Shown piece by piece: positions 52,920 to 64,000 of a stretch of 64,000 nt of DNA (the stretch's first letter is position 1; each line of letters starts with the position of its first letter). This DNA comes from Kappaphycus alvarezii (Eukaryota; Rhodophyta; Florideophyceae; Gigartinales; Solieriaceae), in the NCBI GenBank assembly GCA_002205965.3, contig NADL03000660.1:1-64000 (forward strand), written 5' to 3'. A model generated the notes under the pieces. The model ran no database searches. It worked only from the letters and a program-made list of their open reading frames with translations, and was not told the origin of the DNA. The translations under genes were made by a program, and so were the position numbers.

Positions 52920-53770
52920 TTCTGTTGGTTGGCCCTCACATCATGCGAAGCATCTCCGGCACACAACATGGGGACAATCTGTGGGGCCTTCTGTTTGATC
53001 TAGTATACACCCTCTCATCCTGAAATCCGAGGAGCTCCGTAGGTCAGACGGACAAGAAGGACGGAGCGTTGCAACCCTACTGCTTCAAATCTGGTATCAC
53101 GACGACGGTTACATAATTGCAAGGCATGAGCAACTGCTCAAAATAGTGGAAATCATAACGTCACTCGATGCAACGGGCAGGGGTCTACACCTTGCGCCTG
53201 CAAAATGCCCTGTTTGGAGGCCTACGACACCACCGGAACCTATTAGACGCCAGTACCCGGTACAATTTAAGAAGGAATACAGCGAGGGTACTTTTTGTCC
53301 TGAACGCCCCCATTGGTTCCAACGAAATCACGAAGCGCTCCTTTACGGCACACGTGCGTTCATTTAAGCCGTTCTCCGACACTATCGTTGATCTTGAGAT
53401 ATCAAGTAGCTTTCCAGCTACTACGAAATTGCTTCGGGGTTTGCAAGATTGGTTATTTGCTACTCCTACTGCCGCCGTCGTGCAACACAGAAGGCGCCGA
53501 GAAAGTTCGACGGCATGATGGAGCGTTGTGTCCGAACAAAGGATGGGAGTGTACTCCATCCTGACGTTTTTCGAGAGCTCCAGCTCCCGGTGAAACCCAT
53601 CGATGTCAAGAAACCACCCCTTCAGATAGGGCTTACCTCTGCGACAACTACTGCAGCTGCTGCCTTCCTTTCCTCCATTTCGGCCACTAAAAAACTGTGC
53701 AGCGCAATTCTGGCAGCGTCAATTAAGGACTTTAGGACATACCGAGACGCCGCAGAGGCCTACAGGAATT
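52920..53770 (+). pseudogene. LINE-A RT motif C to connector
   Basis: A decayed motif B (LLFDLVYTLSS), then WYHDDGYIIARHEQLLKIVE (53090-53149, motif C as YHDD) and GLHLAPAKCPVWRP (motif D), a frame change, MMERCVRTKDGSVLHPDVFR and ATTTAAAAFLSSISATKKLC to a stop at 53770. Matches 27185-27565. Assigned to LINE-A by differing from LINE-B throughout. Confidence 0.65.
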
Positions 53771-53867
53771 GATCGCGCTCCTGCTTGCCATCAAGGATAA
53801 TGCCTTTACCCTATTTTGCTCAATCCAAATACCACCGCAAAAGAAACTAACCGATGCAGTCTATAAA

Positions 53868-53935
53868 AAAGGGGAAAGGTTTAGGGGAAATTTGGGGTGT
53901 TTTTAATCCACGAAAAATGAGGTCAGCTGTTCTCT
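53868..53935 (-). repeat. B-type LINE tail
   Basis: ctataaaaaaggggaaagg, aaatttggggtgtttttaa and ggtcagctgt; same blocks as 54546-54620. Confidence 0.55.
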
Positions 53936-54226
53936 GTGTGTGCCCTATCTGGCGGCGCAGCTGCCTCAATGGCTGAACGTGCGAAACACACGCACTACGG
54001 TCTAGTCTGCCACACGAGCGATATATGGCTTCTTCCTGTTGGTATTGATGTGTTCGGTGCCCTTAGGGCCGACGGTGCGACTTTCTTCCGGCGCCTTTCT
54101 ACGTTCGCTGCTGCCCGTCGAGGCACCACTCCCCAATGGGAGCTGCACCTCCTAATCACGCCCTTTGTGTTCTGCTTGCATGGGTTGCAAGCTCGTCAAG
54201 TTCTTACCAGATGCATTTCCGATTAG
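53936..54226 (+). pseudogene. LINE-B6, extreme C-terminus
   Basis: ALSGGAAASMAERAKHTHYG, LLPVGIDVFGALRADGATFF, STFAAARRGTTPQWELH and FVFCLHGLQARQVLTRCISD. Only the last 95 residues remain; it provides the ancestral CLHGLQARQV reading used to interpret the LINE-B4 hairpin. Confidence 0.78.
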
Positions 54227-54232
54227 TTTCTC

Positions 54233-54545
54233 TCTCATCCCCCTTCGCATGCTAGTTTCTCTGTAATCCCCTCAGCATGTTCTCCCACATGCTTTTTCCA
54301 CATCCCGTAAAGATTACACACACACGTTCGCTGAGGGATGTCGTGATATTGGCAAAAGCTTACAATGTAAATGATTGGCGGGAAGCCGTCAAAACGATAG
54401 AAAACTGTCTGGAGGCCAGCCAACAGGCACGCCGCATTGGACATCGCTGGCTGTGTTTGGGTGTTTTACTCTTGGAAGATAGATCCGATCCATCCCATGG
54501 TTTTCCAGACAACCACAATCGACTCAATATATTTACGACCCTATA
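54233..54545 (-). pseudogene. LINE-A end and 3' tail in tandem
   Basis: 54455-54545 (minus) is a full LINE-A tail (GAGTCGATTGTGGTTGTCTG ... AGTAAAACACCCAAAC) that runs directly into CAGCGATGTCCAATGCGGCG, coding AMSNAACLLAGLQ, the C-terminal codons of another LINE-A copy. So two truncated copies lie head to tail. Confidence 0.65.
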
Positions 54546-55015
54546 AAAAAGGGTAAAAGGTTTGGGTAAATGTGGGGTGATTTAATATTTGAAAAATATG
54601 GTCGGTTGTGGCCCGGAATATCCTACAGGGTGCCGAGTAATACCTCTTAAATTACTCTAAAAAGCTGGCTCAAGGCCCCCAGCAGACAGGCTGCGTTGGA
54701 CATTACGGCCGCGGCAGCGTGTCTCTGAGTGAGTACCGCACGGACCTTACCATATGCCTCCATCGCCCTAACGGCCACGTTCCGCGCGACGTCGGTTAAC
54801 ACCCTATATGCGTCCGGGTGCCACCCTCCGAGAGTAGATATGGGAATAGGCACGAGCCTACTTCTCACGGAGGTTGCAATAAAAGAATCATATCTCCTAT
54901 GCTTCGCGGAGGCGGCCGCATTGAGAGAGGTGAGCGGATTAAACGTTTGGGCTCTCCTGTTGGAAGGCGCCAGCGGGTTGACAAACGTCACGTCAAAGAA
55001 GTCCGTACCTCCACT
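54546..55015 (-). pseudogene. LINE-A sister copy: endonuclease C-terminus plus B-type tail
   Basis: The minus frame contains GGTDFFDVTFVNPLAPSNRR (Asp-x-Thr block), AAASAKHRRYDSFIATSVRS, LVPIPISTLGGWHPDAYRVL, ARNVAVRAMEAYGKVRAVLT and QRHAAAAVMSNAACLLGAL, stop at 54647, then the B-type tail 54546-54620. This is the longest LINE-A-type C-terminus here and the reference for the other fragments. The 5' side is cut at 55016 by a LINE-A tail. Confidence 0.8.
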
Positions 55016-55500
55016 GGAAAAAGGTTTGGGTGTTTTACTCTTGGAAGATATATCCGGTCTATCCCATGGTTTTCCAGACAACCGCTATAAAAAAGTGCAA
55101 GGAGAGAAAACTCTCGGCGACAACAGAAGACAAATGTTCCCCGCCAGTATTGCCCTTCCTGGTGCCAAGGGATGGGTGTACCCCGCCATATGCCCCGGAC
55201 GACATACAAACAATAACCCACAGTAGTTCTCGGTGTGGCCAAAGTATTACTGCCAAGCCTTGATATTCTCTCTCGGCAGTAATTGTCCATGAACAAATTG
55301 CTGGGAAACATTGACATTTCGACCAAATTCAATGCCTCCTCGTGGGACAATGAATCACCAGCCATGATCGTCTGGTAACCCTTTTGGCTGGAGATCTTGC
55401 AAAAGCTGCTCGTCAGCCGACCGTCGAGCATCGAGAAGGCCTCAAGCAACAGCCCCGATAATTGGGCAACAGGGAGCGCAGAGGTTATTGACTTCTCCGA
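55016..55500 (-). repeat. LINE-A tail followed by unassigned sequence
   Basis: 55018-55072 is a well-preserved LINE-A tail (minus: GGTTGTCTGGAAAACCATGG to CACCCAAACC). Its target duplication could not be found. 55085-55500 holds a minus frame (MAGDSLSHEEALNLVEMSMF) without recognised motif. Confidence 0.5.
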
Positions 55501-55504
55501 AATC

Positions 55505-55727
55505 ACCTTTGGGAACCCCGAGCACCCTCGAATAGAAGAGTGCGTGCTTTCAACCTATTGACATCCGTCAAAGCGACAAGCACTGCAAAACACGGGAAGC
55601 ACCAAGTTCTCCTTGCAACTTCCGCCAGAGGTAGACTTATGCCTGTTCCAATATCTAATCTACGCGGTTGCCACCCGAACTCATAATACATGCTTATTTT
55701 CATTACCAGGAACGTGGCTGTGAGTAC
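55505..55727 (+). pseudogene. LINE-A C-terminal remnant
   Basis: Plus-strand pieces in different frames: ACFQPIDIRQSDKHCKTRE, RLMPVPISNLRGCHPNS and RNVAVSTLRDKSPKDD, collinear with FNPLTSLNAAASAKHRR, RLVPIPISTLGGWHPDA and RNVAVRAMEAYGKVRA. No frame is intact. Confidence 0.55.
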
Positions 55728-56130
55728 TCTCAGGGATAAATCTCCAAAGGATGATATTCTCAGAGCCAATTGTCTAAAGAACGAGGCGTTACAAGCGACA
55801 AGAGTACCACCAAAGTATGGTTGCGGGAACGAGGGGAGGTGAATAAGGACGGGGGGGGGGCAAAGAAGTTACAAGTAAATAGAGAAGGGGCAGGGTCTAC
55901 TACTTGTGCTGAAGGACTAGCGTTAAAGAAATGTTCCGAAGGGTAGAACTTGAATTTCAACCTCTAAATTACTTGGGTCTGCACTTGAAGTCATTTCCCG
56001 ACTTGTTTGCTCTTTTGTAGAACAAGCGTTTTATTCGGCGTAAATATACTTTTTAGTTAACTCTAAAGTCTCAAAAACATAGTAAGTACCACGAGTTGCG
56101 TTCAAGTAAATTATGTGGACGAGATTGATA
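55728..56130 (-). repeat. Gyp2-type LTR remnant
   Basis: Complement of the Gyp2 LTR from U5 (gataaatctcc, gaggcgttacaagcgacaag) through ggcagggtctactacttgtg, gaatttcaacctc and ctaaagtctcaaaaaca. Contains a 10-bp G run at about 55850. Solo or truncated; the LINE-A remnant abuts its left side. Confidence 0.65.
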
Positions 56131-57119
56131 AGAGGGAAGATATTTTCAAGGTAAATATATAGAAGTACCCTCAACGCTCAAGTCACGGGCTAAAATTGAA
56201 TCGATACTTATATAGTGTCATGAAATGACACTTGTATAGTGTCACAGAAGTAAGTTTGGTATCTCCGGGTACCCTAGCATCTCTAAATGATCGCATTTCA
56301 CTAATAATTATAAAAACGTTTTTTTCAAAAAAAACCTTATGCCCTAACCTCCATCTCATCCGGATTTAATGGGGTTCAATGGGGTTTTTAATGTCAAGTA
56401 TCAGTGACACATTTAATGGGGTTGTTTTACTGCGACTGATGCAAAGATTAGAAGTCATATGAATTTGCTTCCACCTCGTCCGCTTTCTCTGCTGCCGAAT
56501 TCTATTCGGTCAGTCAGTGTAAACTACAGATAATGAATGAGCAAAAATCATAGTCACAGAAACCTGGACACGTCTATGGACAGACCACATGGCGCGAGAG
56601 GGGGGCTAGGAAATAAAAATTGTTGACCGCTGATTAAATATTGTTCCAAAATTTTGCGTGACTGTATTCGATATGGAAAACAAATTAAATAGTTTTCCAA
56701 TACTTCTAAAAATATTTTCCAATTTTCATACCACTTCCCTTTTGAAAATATGAATAGTATAAATTATTATCCTGTTGACTGAAATGAATCACGAGATAAA
56801 GTATTGCTCATATCCATAGGTATAAATCCACCAAATAGAAGGAGATTCAGTGTGTCAGATACAGGACTGTCCTTTTGTCAACGGGTCGGATGGATTACTT
56901 GAGCCAGGTATCCAAAGCATTTTCTTGATTTTGTTTGTTTCAAAATTATATCTTATTAATTGGATATCAGCTCATATATATTTTTCTTTAGTTACACGAC
57001 ATTACACAACGGTGTAACGGAGACATTGTTACATTATTCCCTCTCCTGAGCTATTGACGTCCTCTTCAACGGTACTGTGGCAATATATTGTGTTTCCGAA
57101 TATACTGCTGAAAAGCCTC
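56131..57119 (-). repeat. AT-rich region including probable 3' LTR of Gyp3
   Basis: acacaacggtgtaacggaga near 57012 matches acacagcggtgtaacagaga near 63225, and attgttgaccgctg at 56621 matches 62022, both pairs flanking the Gyp3 body in the same order. This fits LTRs with start near 57040 and 63255 on the minus strand, but the copies are too diverged to fix ends. Also a small palindrome AGTGTCAT-gaa-ATGACACT at 56214. Confidence 0.45.
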
Positions 57120-57121
57120 AC

Positions 57122-58460
57122 TTACCATGACAGATCCATCTTCCATATCATATAAAAAGTCTCTCTTTGGTACCATTTCGCATCATAACGTGGGATACTA
57201 CGCATTGAACATGGTAACTTGTATCCCCGTTCAACTTCCTTCTGAGCTAAAATTGCCTTAGCATCTTGCTCTGTTCCAGTAGCCAATTGAAGCGGTTCAG
57301 GAACAGGGGCAATCGGTACAGAACTGTCATCTGGCTGCTTCAATTGTGGCGTTCTGTTTATGATATGAATGACTGGATGGATCTTAAAGTGAGCGGAGGG
57401 ATCCACTCGAACAGAATTCTTACCAATGAGCTCCGTTACCAAAAATGGCTCCAAACTTCGGGCACCAAGCTTTTTCGGATCCTGTGAACTAGGATAAACA
57501 TCTGTAAGCAATGAACGATTGATCCATAGCTTTTAGCGGACCTTATAATCTGGAACCTTGTACCGCCTCGAATCGTAAACAGCTTGCAGGGGATTTTGCC
57601 ATTTTGTAGACATATTTCGCGTCGTCAAGGGAAACCTTGGGCTTTGCAAGAGATTCTTCCAGACTATGAGGAGGTATGCTGCTGCTAGATAAAAAGTCTA
57701 ACGGCGATTTAGGTATTCATCCAAGGTCCATCTCAAACGGCGCAATACCCAGATCATCGCTGACAGCCGAGTAGTATGCAAATTTTGCAGAAGGTAGAAG
57801 TTTGCCCCAGTCATCCTGATGATACGACCAATAACAAAGAAGATATTTCTCGACCACACTATTTATAATTTAGGGAGCACCATCGGTTTGTGGGGGTCTG
57901 CTATTAGAAATGCTTAGTTTCACACCAAAAAGGTTCATCAGAGTCTTCCCAAACTGTGAAACGAACTTGATATACCTGTACGGGGTCAAATAGTCCGGAA
58001 ATTTGTGATTCTTAAAGATGTTCGAAAAGTACTCCCTAGCTGTGTCTTCAGCAGGACCAGACGTTTTTGATTTCAGAAAATGGACTCGAGGAGTAAGTCT
58101 ATTAACCCAAGTCGTAATTTAATCATAACCGCTCTTTGCCATGGGTAGCCTCAAAAGGAATTCTGTGCCTGATGATCCCTATATGCGTTCATGGCATTTC
58201 CAGCGACATTGGATCCGTCATCTTCTTTTGATTAGAGTCCTTATACTGCTCAAAAGCAAGATATCCTTCGCAGTAATTTCGAACACCCTGGCTTTTATGT
58301 TTACAATGGAAGTTTTCTAATCTGGACAGTGTCTTTGCAAATTTCAAATGTCCACCGACTTTGGAGTCTTGAGCAATTTGCAAAATAATCGACACTGACC
58401 TTCGCGTCACACACAAATTTCCATTGCAAAACAGCCAGGAATCCTCCTTTCGGAGCATTG
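57122..58460 (-). pseudogene. pol: integrase and chromodomain-like tail of Gyp3
   Basis: 58458-58189: DSKVGGHLKFAKTLSRLENF, VRNYCEGYLAFEQYKDSNQK, the zinc region with its CC pair altered (C-EGYLAF). The core is decayed (PPQTDGAPKL near 57880 marks the usual PQTDGQTE position). 57511-57122: LLTDVYPSSQDPKKLGARSL, FKIHPVIHIINRTPQLKQP, then VERGYKL and YDAKWYQRE, resembling the chromodomain C-terminus of chromovirus integrases. Confidence 0.75.
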
Positions 58461-58779
58461 GCAGAAATTTCCCAAGTTTATGCCTTTGAACCCCATTCTC
58501 TGGCCATTACCCTTCCATATCTTTTACCACTGGACCGTAGAACTGGTAGCCATTATCCCGAGGAATGATCTGATCTATAGCATGGTAGGGAACTTCAACG
58601 TCATTCACTGAGACGTCATGATCTCCTCTCATAACAATAGGATCTTGTGATAATGCGCCTCCCAAGACGTGAATTTTTCCGGGCTTGAGTTTGATTGGAA
58701 TGATTCCGAAGCTAAAGAGAGTTTCTCAATGTACTTTTTCACTACTCAGCTTCGGTTTTGCGAAGAAGCTCTTAAAAAC

Positions 58780-60181
58780 CTAAGTTTCAGTGAGAATCTC
58801 AAATTCGGGGCCTTCAAGATAGCACCTGAATCTTCTAAGAAGATTAATCAAAACCAGAAGCTCTCTGTCATTTGCAGTGTAGTCCGACTTAGTGGGAAAA
58901 AGCTTTTTTGAATAGAAAGACTTACAAGATCCCTTCCGTTTCCATATAAATGTGTTATAGTTCCACCAAAAGCAAGCTGTGAAGCATCTACATGACCACG
59001 AAATGACTTTTTCCAATCAAAAGCCACTAAGAATGGAGCCAGTGTCATTGCTTCCTTTAGCTTCTTGAAAGCTTCATCACACTGTTGATCACATTTCCAC
59101 ATTCCTCAATCCTTTTTAGTCAGATCCGTTAGAGGTGCAGAAATTTCGGAGAACTTTGGTATGAACCTACGGAAAATTGTATTAGACCAAGGAAACTTCT
59201 CGACTTCGTCAAAAAAAATAGGTTTTGGACAAGTCTGTAAGACTTCGACCTTGTCAGGATTGACACGAATACCGTCCTTCCCGAAAACTAAGCCCAGGAA
59301 CGCAAGCTCATTCTGAAAGAAAGAGCATTTCTTTTGGAATATGTACAGCTCATGTTCCTTGAGTCGCTTCAGTACAATTTACAGATGGTCTTAATGTTCT
59401 TCCTTGTTCTTGCTGAATATTAGAAGTTCATCCATGTAAAAAAATTAGAATACATCTATGCAGTCGTGGAAGATCTGGCTCATTAGCGTTTAGAACGTAG
59501 CAGGAGCATTGAAAAGTCCCATAGGCATAAAAAGATATTCGAATTGCCCATGTTTTGTATTGAAAGCATTGTTTACGATTTCTTCTGCTTCCATCCTCAT
59601 CTGATGAAATTATGATTTTAGATCAAGCTTGGAGAAAAATCTCGAATTTCCAAGCCGATCGAACATTTCATCGGAACGAATTAATGTAGCATTGTTCCTT
59701 TTTGTGATGCGATTTAAAGCACGGCAATCGAAAACAACTCTAAACTTTCTATTCTTTTCTTTCACAGAGGTGCTCCATAAGGTTATTTGCTGTATCTTAT
59801 CTTCCCTTCCCTCAAAAGAGTCTCGACGTACCCTTTTGCTACTGTGAGATCAGATGAGGACAACTGGAACAGAGGTCAATGAGGTGCCTTTGCTCCTTCC
59901 TCCACTTGGATCTCATGGTCCACTGATTGAATCAGAGGGAGCTTATTTGGCAAATCCTCACGAAAGACCTCTTTATAATTTTCCAGTAAGCTTTTTAGTT
60001 TTCTATTGAACTCATAATTTTTCATTCCTCTCAATTTGTGAAGTTTAAGTAATCCGAATACTTCGAAGTCACTTCGATTCCTCAGTATCCGTCTAAATTT
60101 CTTACTTCCTAAATTGGAGACATCAACACGTTTTTCAGCATCGGAATCAATCACTGGAATAGAGACATCTTTCAAAATCAC
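58780..60181 (-). pseudogene. pol: reverse transcriptase and RNase H of Gyp3
   Basis: LLENYKEVFREDLPNKLPLI starts the RT N-terminus; then KNRKFRVVFDCRALN, KLDLKS before a stop, [12 protein letters not shown] and YMDE at 59427-59438, where the second catalytic Asp of YxDD is Glu. Downstream: LGLVFGKDGIRVNPDKVEVL, VDASQLAFGGTITHLYG (RNase H) and TESFWF. Many stops. Order RT-RNase H before integrase places it in Ty3/gypsy. Confidence 0.82.
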
Positions 60182-60334
60182 AATCCGTCGTTCTTAATCA
60201 AAATTTGGATTGTGGGCAACATTCCATGATATTCCCAACAGAAGGTCATACCTAGTCTGGGAGATAGCCCAGTTAGAAGTGTAGGTATGATCACCTAATC
60301 GTATAGTTCCGTTGACAATGATTTCATATGCCTC

Positions 60335-60697
60335 TTACGTAATCCCCTTCTGTGAATGGCAAACAATGAATCGGCTACGCCGAGTCCAAAAAAAGTTATT
60401 ATGTATCTTCAGGAACTCAGTTGAAACAAAGTTTGTATTGCATTCATCATCCTTTAGAACTTTAATTGCTTTTCCATGCAGTCTATAATCAAGCACTAGC
60501 AAAAGCTCCACTGGTATAGGTCCATCATCGGGGATTCTGTCATGATGACTAGACTTGATTCCATTAGACTCCGCTTCGGAGGTTTTCCACTTTTCCCTGT
60601 CCTCTGAGAATGTAGCTTCGGTGATGTCCACAACAGTTTCACTCTGCTCATTGGGACATCTGTTCACACTCACTATTGATCTCACCTGAGTTTTCAC
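60335..60697 (-). pseudogene. protease region of Gyp3
   Basis: LDYRLHGKAIKVLKDDECNT followed by NFVSTEFLKIHN aligns with the retropepsin active-site strand, but the D-[ST]-G triplet reads D-D-E. Either a mutated site or a family with a DDG-type motif; one copy cannot tell. Confidence 0.5.
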
Positions 60698-60872
60698 TAA
60701 GTCTAATTGACCAACTTGTTTTTCGATTTAAAGCCATTAAAAGAACTACCGTGTCCTGCCTGCGTTTTGTTCGCCATTATGCGATTATCACCCCTGTTAC
60801 CTCTATTCAAGTTTCCTTTTTTGTGATTCCAAGGTCTACATCCGACTTTATGGCACGTAAATTATAGGCTCT

Positions 60873-61508
60873 TCATAAAGCCTTTCTGACACTGCCCATT
60901 GGGATTACGTTCCAGGTTACCTGTTTCCATTGGCATAGGGACTGAAGCATTTCTATCGTTTGAAAATTACCCTCTGTCAGTGAAGGCAATTGCTCCGTAA
61001 AATGCTCCATCAACCTTGAGAGCAATAGATCTAACAGCTTCGAACTTGGATGGATCCACTTACGGACCTTCAGCAGAATATGTGGTTTAAGACCTTCACA
61101 GAAGCGCCCCAGTTTTGCCGATTCACTTTTACCAGGAACACTGATAGCCAAATTCCTGAACTCCGAGAGATACGCAGCCATACTTGATTTCTGGCGGAGC
61201 TTGGTAAGCTTGTCACGAGCTATGATAAATCTACCCTGTGGAACAAACTCAGCTTCAACTAAGAATTTGAGAGCTCCCCACATCGGCTGGACAATGTTTT
61301 CAGAAACCAGTGTGTAACACCAGTTTGCCGCGGTAGCGTTCGTAAATGTGGAAGCAAAGTCAATGTCATTCTGGGTACTGATAACCTCGCTCTGACCCAC
61401 TTGAATAAGCCTTAGGTACTTTTTGACTGAATGCAACCATGACCGAACCGTTAACGATTCTCGAGTCCCATCGAACAACACAGGCTTATTTTGTTTGAAG
61501 ATAGACAT
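60873..61508 (-). CDS. gag: gag of Gyp3
   Basis: 211 codons from ATG 61508: FDGTRESLTVRSWLHSVKKY, ATAANWCYTLVSENIVQ, LKFLVEAEFVPQGRFIIARD, KLRQKSSMAAYLSEFRNLAI and RFCEGLKPHILLKVRKW, a typical gypsy capsid (W-L...W..L....Y..F..) layout. No zinc knuckle is included; the sequence after the stop (CRPWNHKKGN, LNRGNRGDNRI) looks like a basic tail. Confidence 0.8.
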   Translation of the reverse strand: MSIFKQNKPVLFDGTRESLTVRSWLHSVKKYLRLIQVGQSEVISTQNDIDFASTFTNATAANWCYTLVSENIVQPMWGALKFLVEAEFVPQGRFIIARDKLTKLRQKSSMAAYLSEFRNLAISVPGKSESAKLGRFCEGLKPHILLKVRKWIHPSSKLLDLLLSRLMEHFTEQLPSLTEGNFQTIEMLQSLCQWKQVTWNVIPMGSVRKAL

Positions 61509-63260
61509 GTTAAAGAATCTCCTTACTTAAAGCATTACACCAAGACCTATAATAGTTGAATACAAGCACTTTCAATTTAAATCTGCGAGGGATTCGTCCC
61601 TGGACGACGGGTCGGTTCCCTAACCGCGGAGAGTGTGACTCACCAGCAGCCCTAATTACACCTGCATTTCGGTGTGACTCAGCAATCCGTTCAAGATATT
61701 CCCACCAGTCCACTATATAGACCGCGATCGGTGTTCTTACCCTATAGGAAAGCCTCTCAAGCCGACCTTGAGCTGGCCAATAACCAAATAGTACCTGTTC
61801 TGCGTACTTGAGCCTTAGTTCAAGTCCAGTCTAAGCCCACCCTTTAAAGCGCTACCTGAACCTGTGACCCAGTCGGTGCACCTAGTGTGTATAGGACCTT
61901 CCGCATATGAGGACTACTTTTAGCACTTCTGTTTCAATACAAATGTTTTAACTCAGCGGAATTTTTGTCCTTCCGCAGTAGGTCACGAATGTAGATGGCC
62001 GATCAAACCAAGCTTTTCAAGATTGTTGACCGCTGTTAGGGCTAGAACATTTTTACCTCACGAACTTCAGCTCTTCGCAAGAAGTTGTGAAAACGACTTC
62101 GTTCTGGAATAAAGTATAGTTGGTATTATCTTGGGGGGTTTCAGAAACGAGGGTACATTTAAGGTAAGAAGTACTTTGCTGTAATTTAATATAAAAAACC
62201 TTTTTTGCAGTAAACATTTCGGGCTTCCGAAACATTTATCTCTCTAAAATGTAACAGGAACTGCCCTCATATGAGGACAAAGTGAGCCTCATATGAGGAC
62301 AGTGTTATGACGGATAGAAACTAGCTAACAGCCAACAAGTTCAATAGGATTGCAAAGCACCACTGACAAGGGACCCTCAAATAGGGACTTTGCCAGAAGC
62401 ACGGTTTTACTAAGGCAACTGAGTTAAGCCCAAATGTCCAGTCTAAGTATTCTCCACAGGATCACGCAGCTCCGTGAGGCCTGGACGCTACCTGTGCAGA
62501 ATGAACGAGAGAAAATTAGCCTCTGCTGCACCGTCACGTTCCCGGCTACTAATATCTCCAATTAGTAACCGTGACCTGTGTGGAACAATGAGGTTTACTT
62601 ACCGGGCACTCCAGCCCACAATTACTCTCCTTTTCTTGGCACTCCATCCCACAAGTACAGTGTATGCGATTTTGCTTACAGTAAACTGACAACAAAAAAT
62701 TTCCAAAATTTAATAACGAGCAAAAAGGAGTCCACGAGTAAAACAACTTCGAACTATAGCAAGACGAAGGCAAAACGGCAGCGGAGCGGGCGAAAGCGAT
62801 GCTACCAGTGCAACAGAGAGGGAGGCAGTCGGGGCACTGCTAAAGGAGCAGTGGAGACGATGGCAGTTGGTTTCAGAAAACTCAGCAAGGGTCAATGGGG
62901 CGTACTTGAATTCCCACAAGACTCTAGATGAGCCCCTCTTTTTATAGAAAGTACTGTAAATCTACTTTAGAACTTCTATACTTGTGTTAAAGCAGTATAA
63001 AGTTTTATAAAATAGAGGCTTAACTATAGAATAGTTCTTTCTAGAAAATAAATAAGTAAAAGAACGGTGACGACAGACTCCGCGTCAAATAAAAACATTG
63101 AATAAAAATAAAACCGGAAGCCGGTCACACACGCAGCTTTTAAATTCATTCAAGGTGATGCAGTTTCCCTGTTACAACAATGTGTAATAGAGAACTGAAA
63201 TAAAAAGCAAACAAGTCTCTTTTACACAGCGGTGTAACAGAGACAATGTGACGGAAAGGA
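61509..63260 (-). repeat. leader and probable 5' LTR of Gyp3
   Basis: Upstream of gag on the minus strand; carries TATA-like CTATAAAAAGAGG near 62945, direct repeats tcatatgaggaca at 62268 and 62287, and a near-tandem ggcactcca(g/t)cccaca at 62606 and 62637. The frames 62474-62931 do not look like genes. LTR ends unresolved; much longer than the 3' side, so later insertions are likely. Confidence 0.45.
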
Positions 63261-63349
63261 ATTTTACCATAATAAGGCCAATAATTATCACTTCTTGAAA
63301 GCTTTACTTCGCCTGTGTTACGCTCTTTGGTATCCGGAAATCAAATGAA

Positions 63350-63600
63350 AGTAAGCGCCAGATTGTGAACGGTAATATCTTACGGGGCTATGTATCTAGG
63401 CACGCTGCAACATCCTTCATATCCAATGCGGTCCACTTAATGACTGGCCTTAAGATGTATTTTTAGACAGCTTATTTTTCCTCCCTTGCTACTGAGTGGT
63501 AGTACCTTTTTGAGTCGTTTGTGGTTGCCTAAAAGACATAGGGATTAGGTCGGATATATCTTCCAAATCCAAACTTCCGCTCCTTTCGTATCTCAGCTCA
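63350..63600 (+). pseudogene. LINE-A C-terminal codons, 3' UTR and tail
   Basis: RGYVSRHAATSFISNAVHLM (63396-63455) equals the RHAAAAVMSNAACLL end; the 3' UTR (ctactgagtggtagtacc, tttttgagtcgtttgtggtt) and the tail (gtcggatatatcttcc) follow in the same order as in the insert at 37851-38024. Confidence 0.7.
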
Positions 63601-64000
63601 TTGTGGATTAACAGTCTATATCTTCCACGTTGACCAGCTTTTTCATCTCTCGTCAACCGGCTGTTGGCGTTTTGCATAAGATTGTGTCTTTCAAGGGATA
63701 AACTGAATGTATTCTCTTTACACGCAGAAATGCTTTCTCCTAGTGTTTCTCTCTACATCCTTCTGTTTCTTTTACACGATAAAATTTCTGTTTCTTTGCA
63801 CTCTCTTCTTTTTATCGTTTCCTTTTTTATGTACAACTTTCTTCCTATTTCAAAGTGATTCTTTTACGCCTTCTCCAGTTATTTAATTTTCCTCAACACT
63901 AGATATCCTTTTTCCATAATCAAGATTTCTACTCGTAATCTTCACCGTAAATTGTTCTTTAAAAGTTATTTTCATGAATTCCCACTGCAAGACTATTTTT
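63601..64000. other. T-rich sequence, nothing recognised
   Basis: Strong pyrimidine bias on the plus strand; the 64-codon frame at 63664 is low complexity and hydrophobic and is not supported as a gene. Confidence 0.3.

Noticed and set aside
61580..61630. tRNA-like T-arm (GGGACGAATCCC on the minus strand) near the Gyp3 leader.
   Set aside because: No matching D-arm, anticodon arm or acceptor stem; the B-box consensus is not met.
1..64000. CRISPR arrays, operons, phage or bacterial islands.
   Set aside because: No regularly spaced repeats, no bacterial gene families; everything recognised is a eukaryotic retroelement.

Overview
The window is a eukaryotic nuclear repeat cluster made almost entirely of nested, mostly broken retrotransposons. 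I found no host gene I would stand behind. The organism cannot be named: there is no rRNA, tRNA or conserved single-copy gene, and a repeat-rich fungus, alga or protist are all possible. All motifs below were read by eye; family names (Gyp1-4, LINE-A, LINE-B, 'acidic family') are working labels.

Layout. 1-5.9 kb: a Ty3/gypsy element (Gyp1-a) with two LTRs and a decayed gag-pol. 5.9-8.1 kb: short LINE-A 3' ends. 8.1-11.6 kb: the 3' half of a second gypsy type (Gyp2-b, minus strand). 11.6-15 kb: a second Gyp1 fragment with an ORF antisense to it. 15-18.8 kb: AT-rich desert. 19-24 kb: LINE-B1. 24-27.2 kb: two gypsy fragments. 27.2-29.7 kb: LINE, LTR and acidic-family pieces. 29.7-42.6 kb: one LINE-B copy (B2) split by three insertions: a 7.5 kb Gyp2 element with almost identical LTRs (Gyp2-a), a 174-bp LINE-A end with a 12-bp target duplication, and a truncated copia element. 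42.7-49.5 kb: three acidic-family copies among LTR and LINE pieces. 49.5-52.1 kb: the best-preserved LINE-B (788-codon open frame). 52.3-56.1 kb: a LINE-A/LINE-B graveyard. 56.1-63.3 kb: a third gypsy type (Gyp3, minus strand). 63.3-64 kb: a last LINE-A end.

How the parts relate. Gyp1 and Gyp2 share order (gag, protease, RT, RNase H, integrase) and a similar primer-binding site. Gyp2 also carries a third reading frame after integrase, made of two related domains of about 110 residues, visible in three Gyp2 copies. LINE-A and LINE-B encode RT followed by a Cys/His motif and a restriction-like endonuclease region; no APE domain is visible. LINE-A copies end in a conserved GC-poor 3' tail, and copies as short as 42-46 bp flanked by 9-10 bp target duplications show strong 5' truncation.

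Most unusual points: (1) a four-copy family of small, very acidic proteins, two copies with a SUMO-interaction-like motif, three of them abutting a Gyp2-type LTR in the same relative orientation; (2) the duplicated third ORF of Gyp2; (3) a perfect 21-bp hairpin inside the C-terminal codons of the intact LINE-B ORF; (4) ultra-short LINE-A insertions that define the element's 3' recognition tail.
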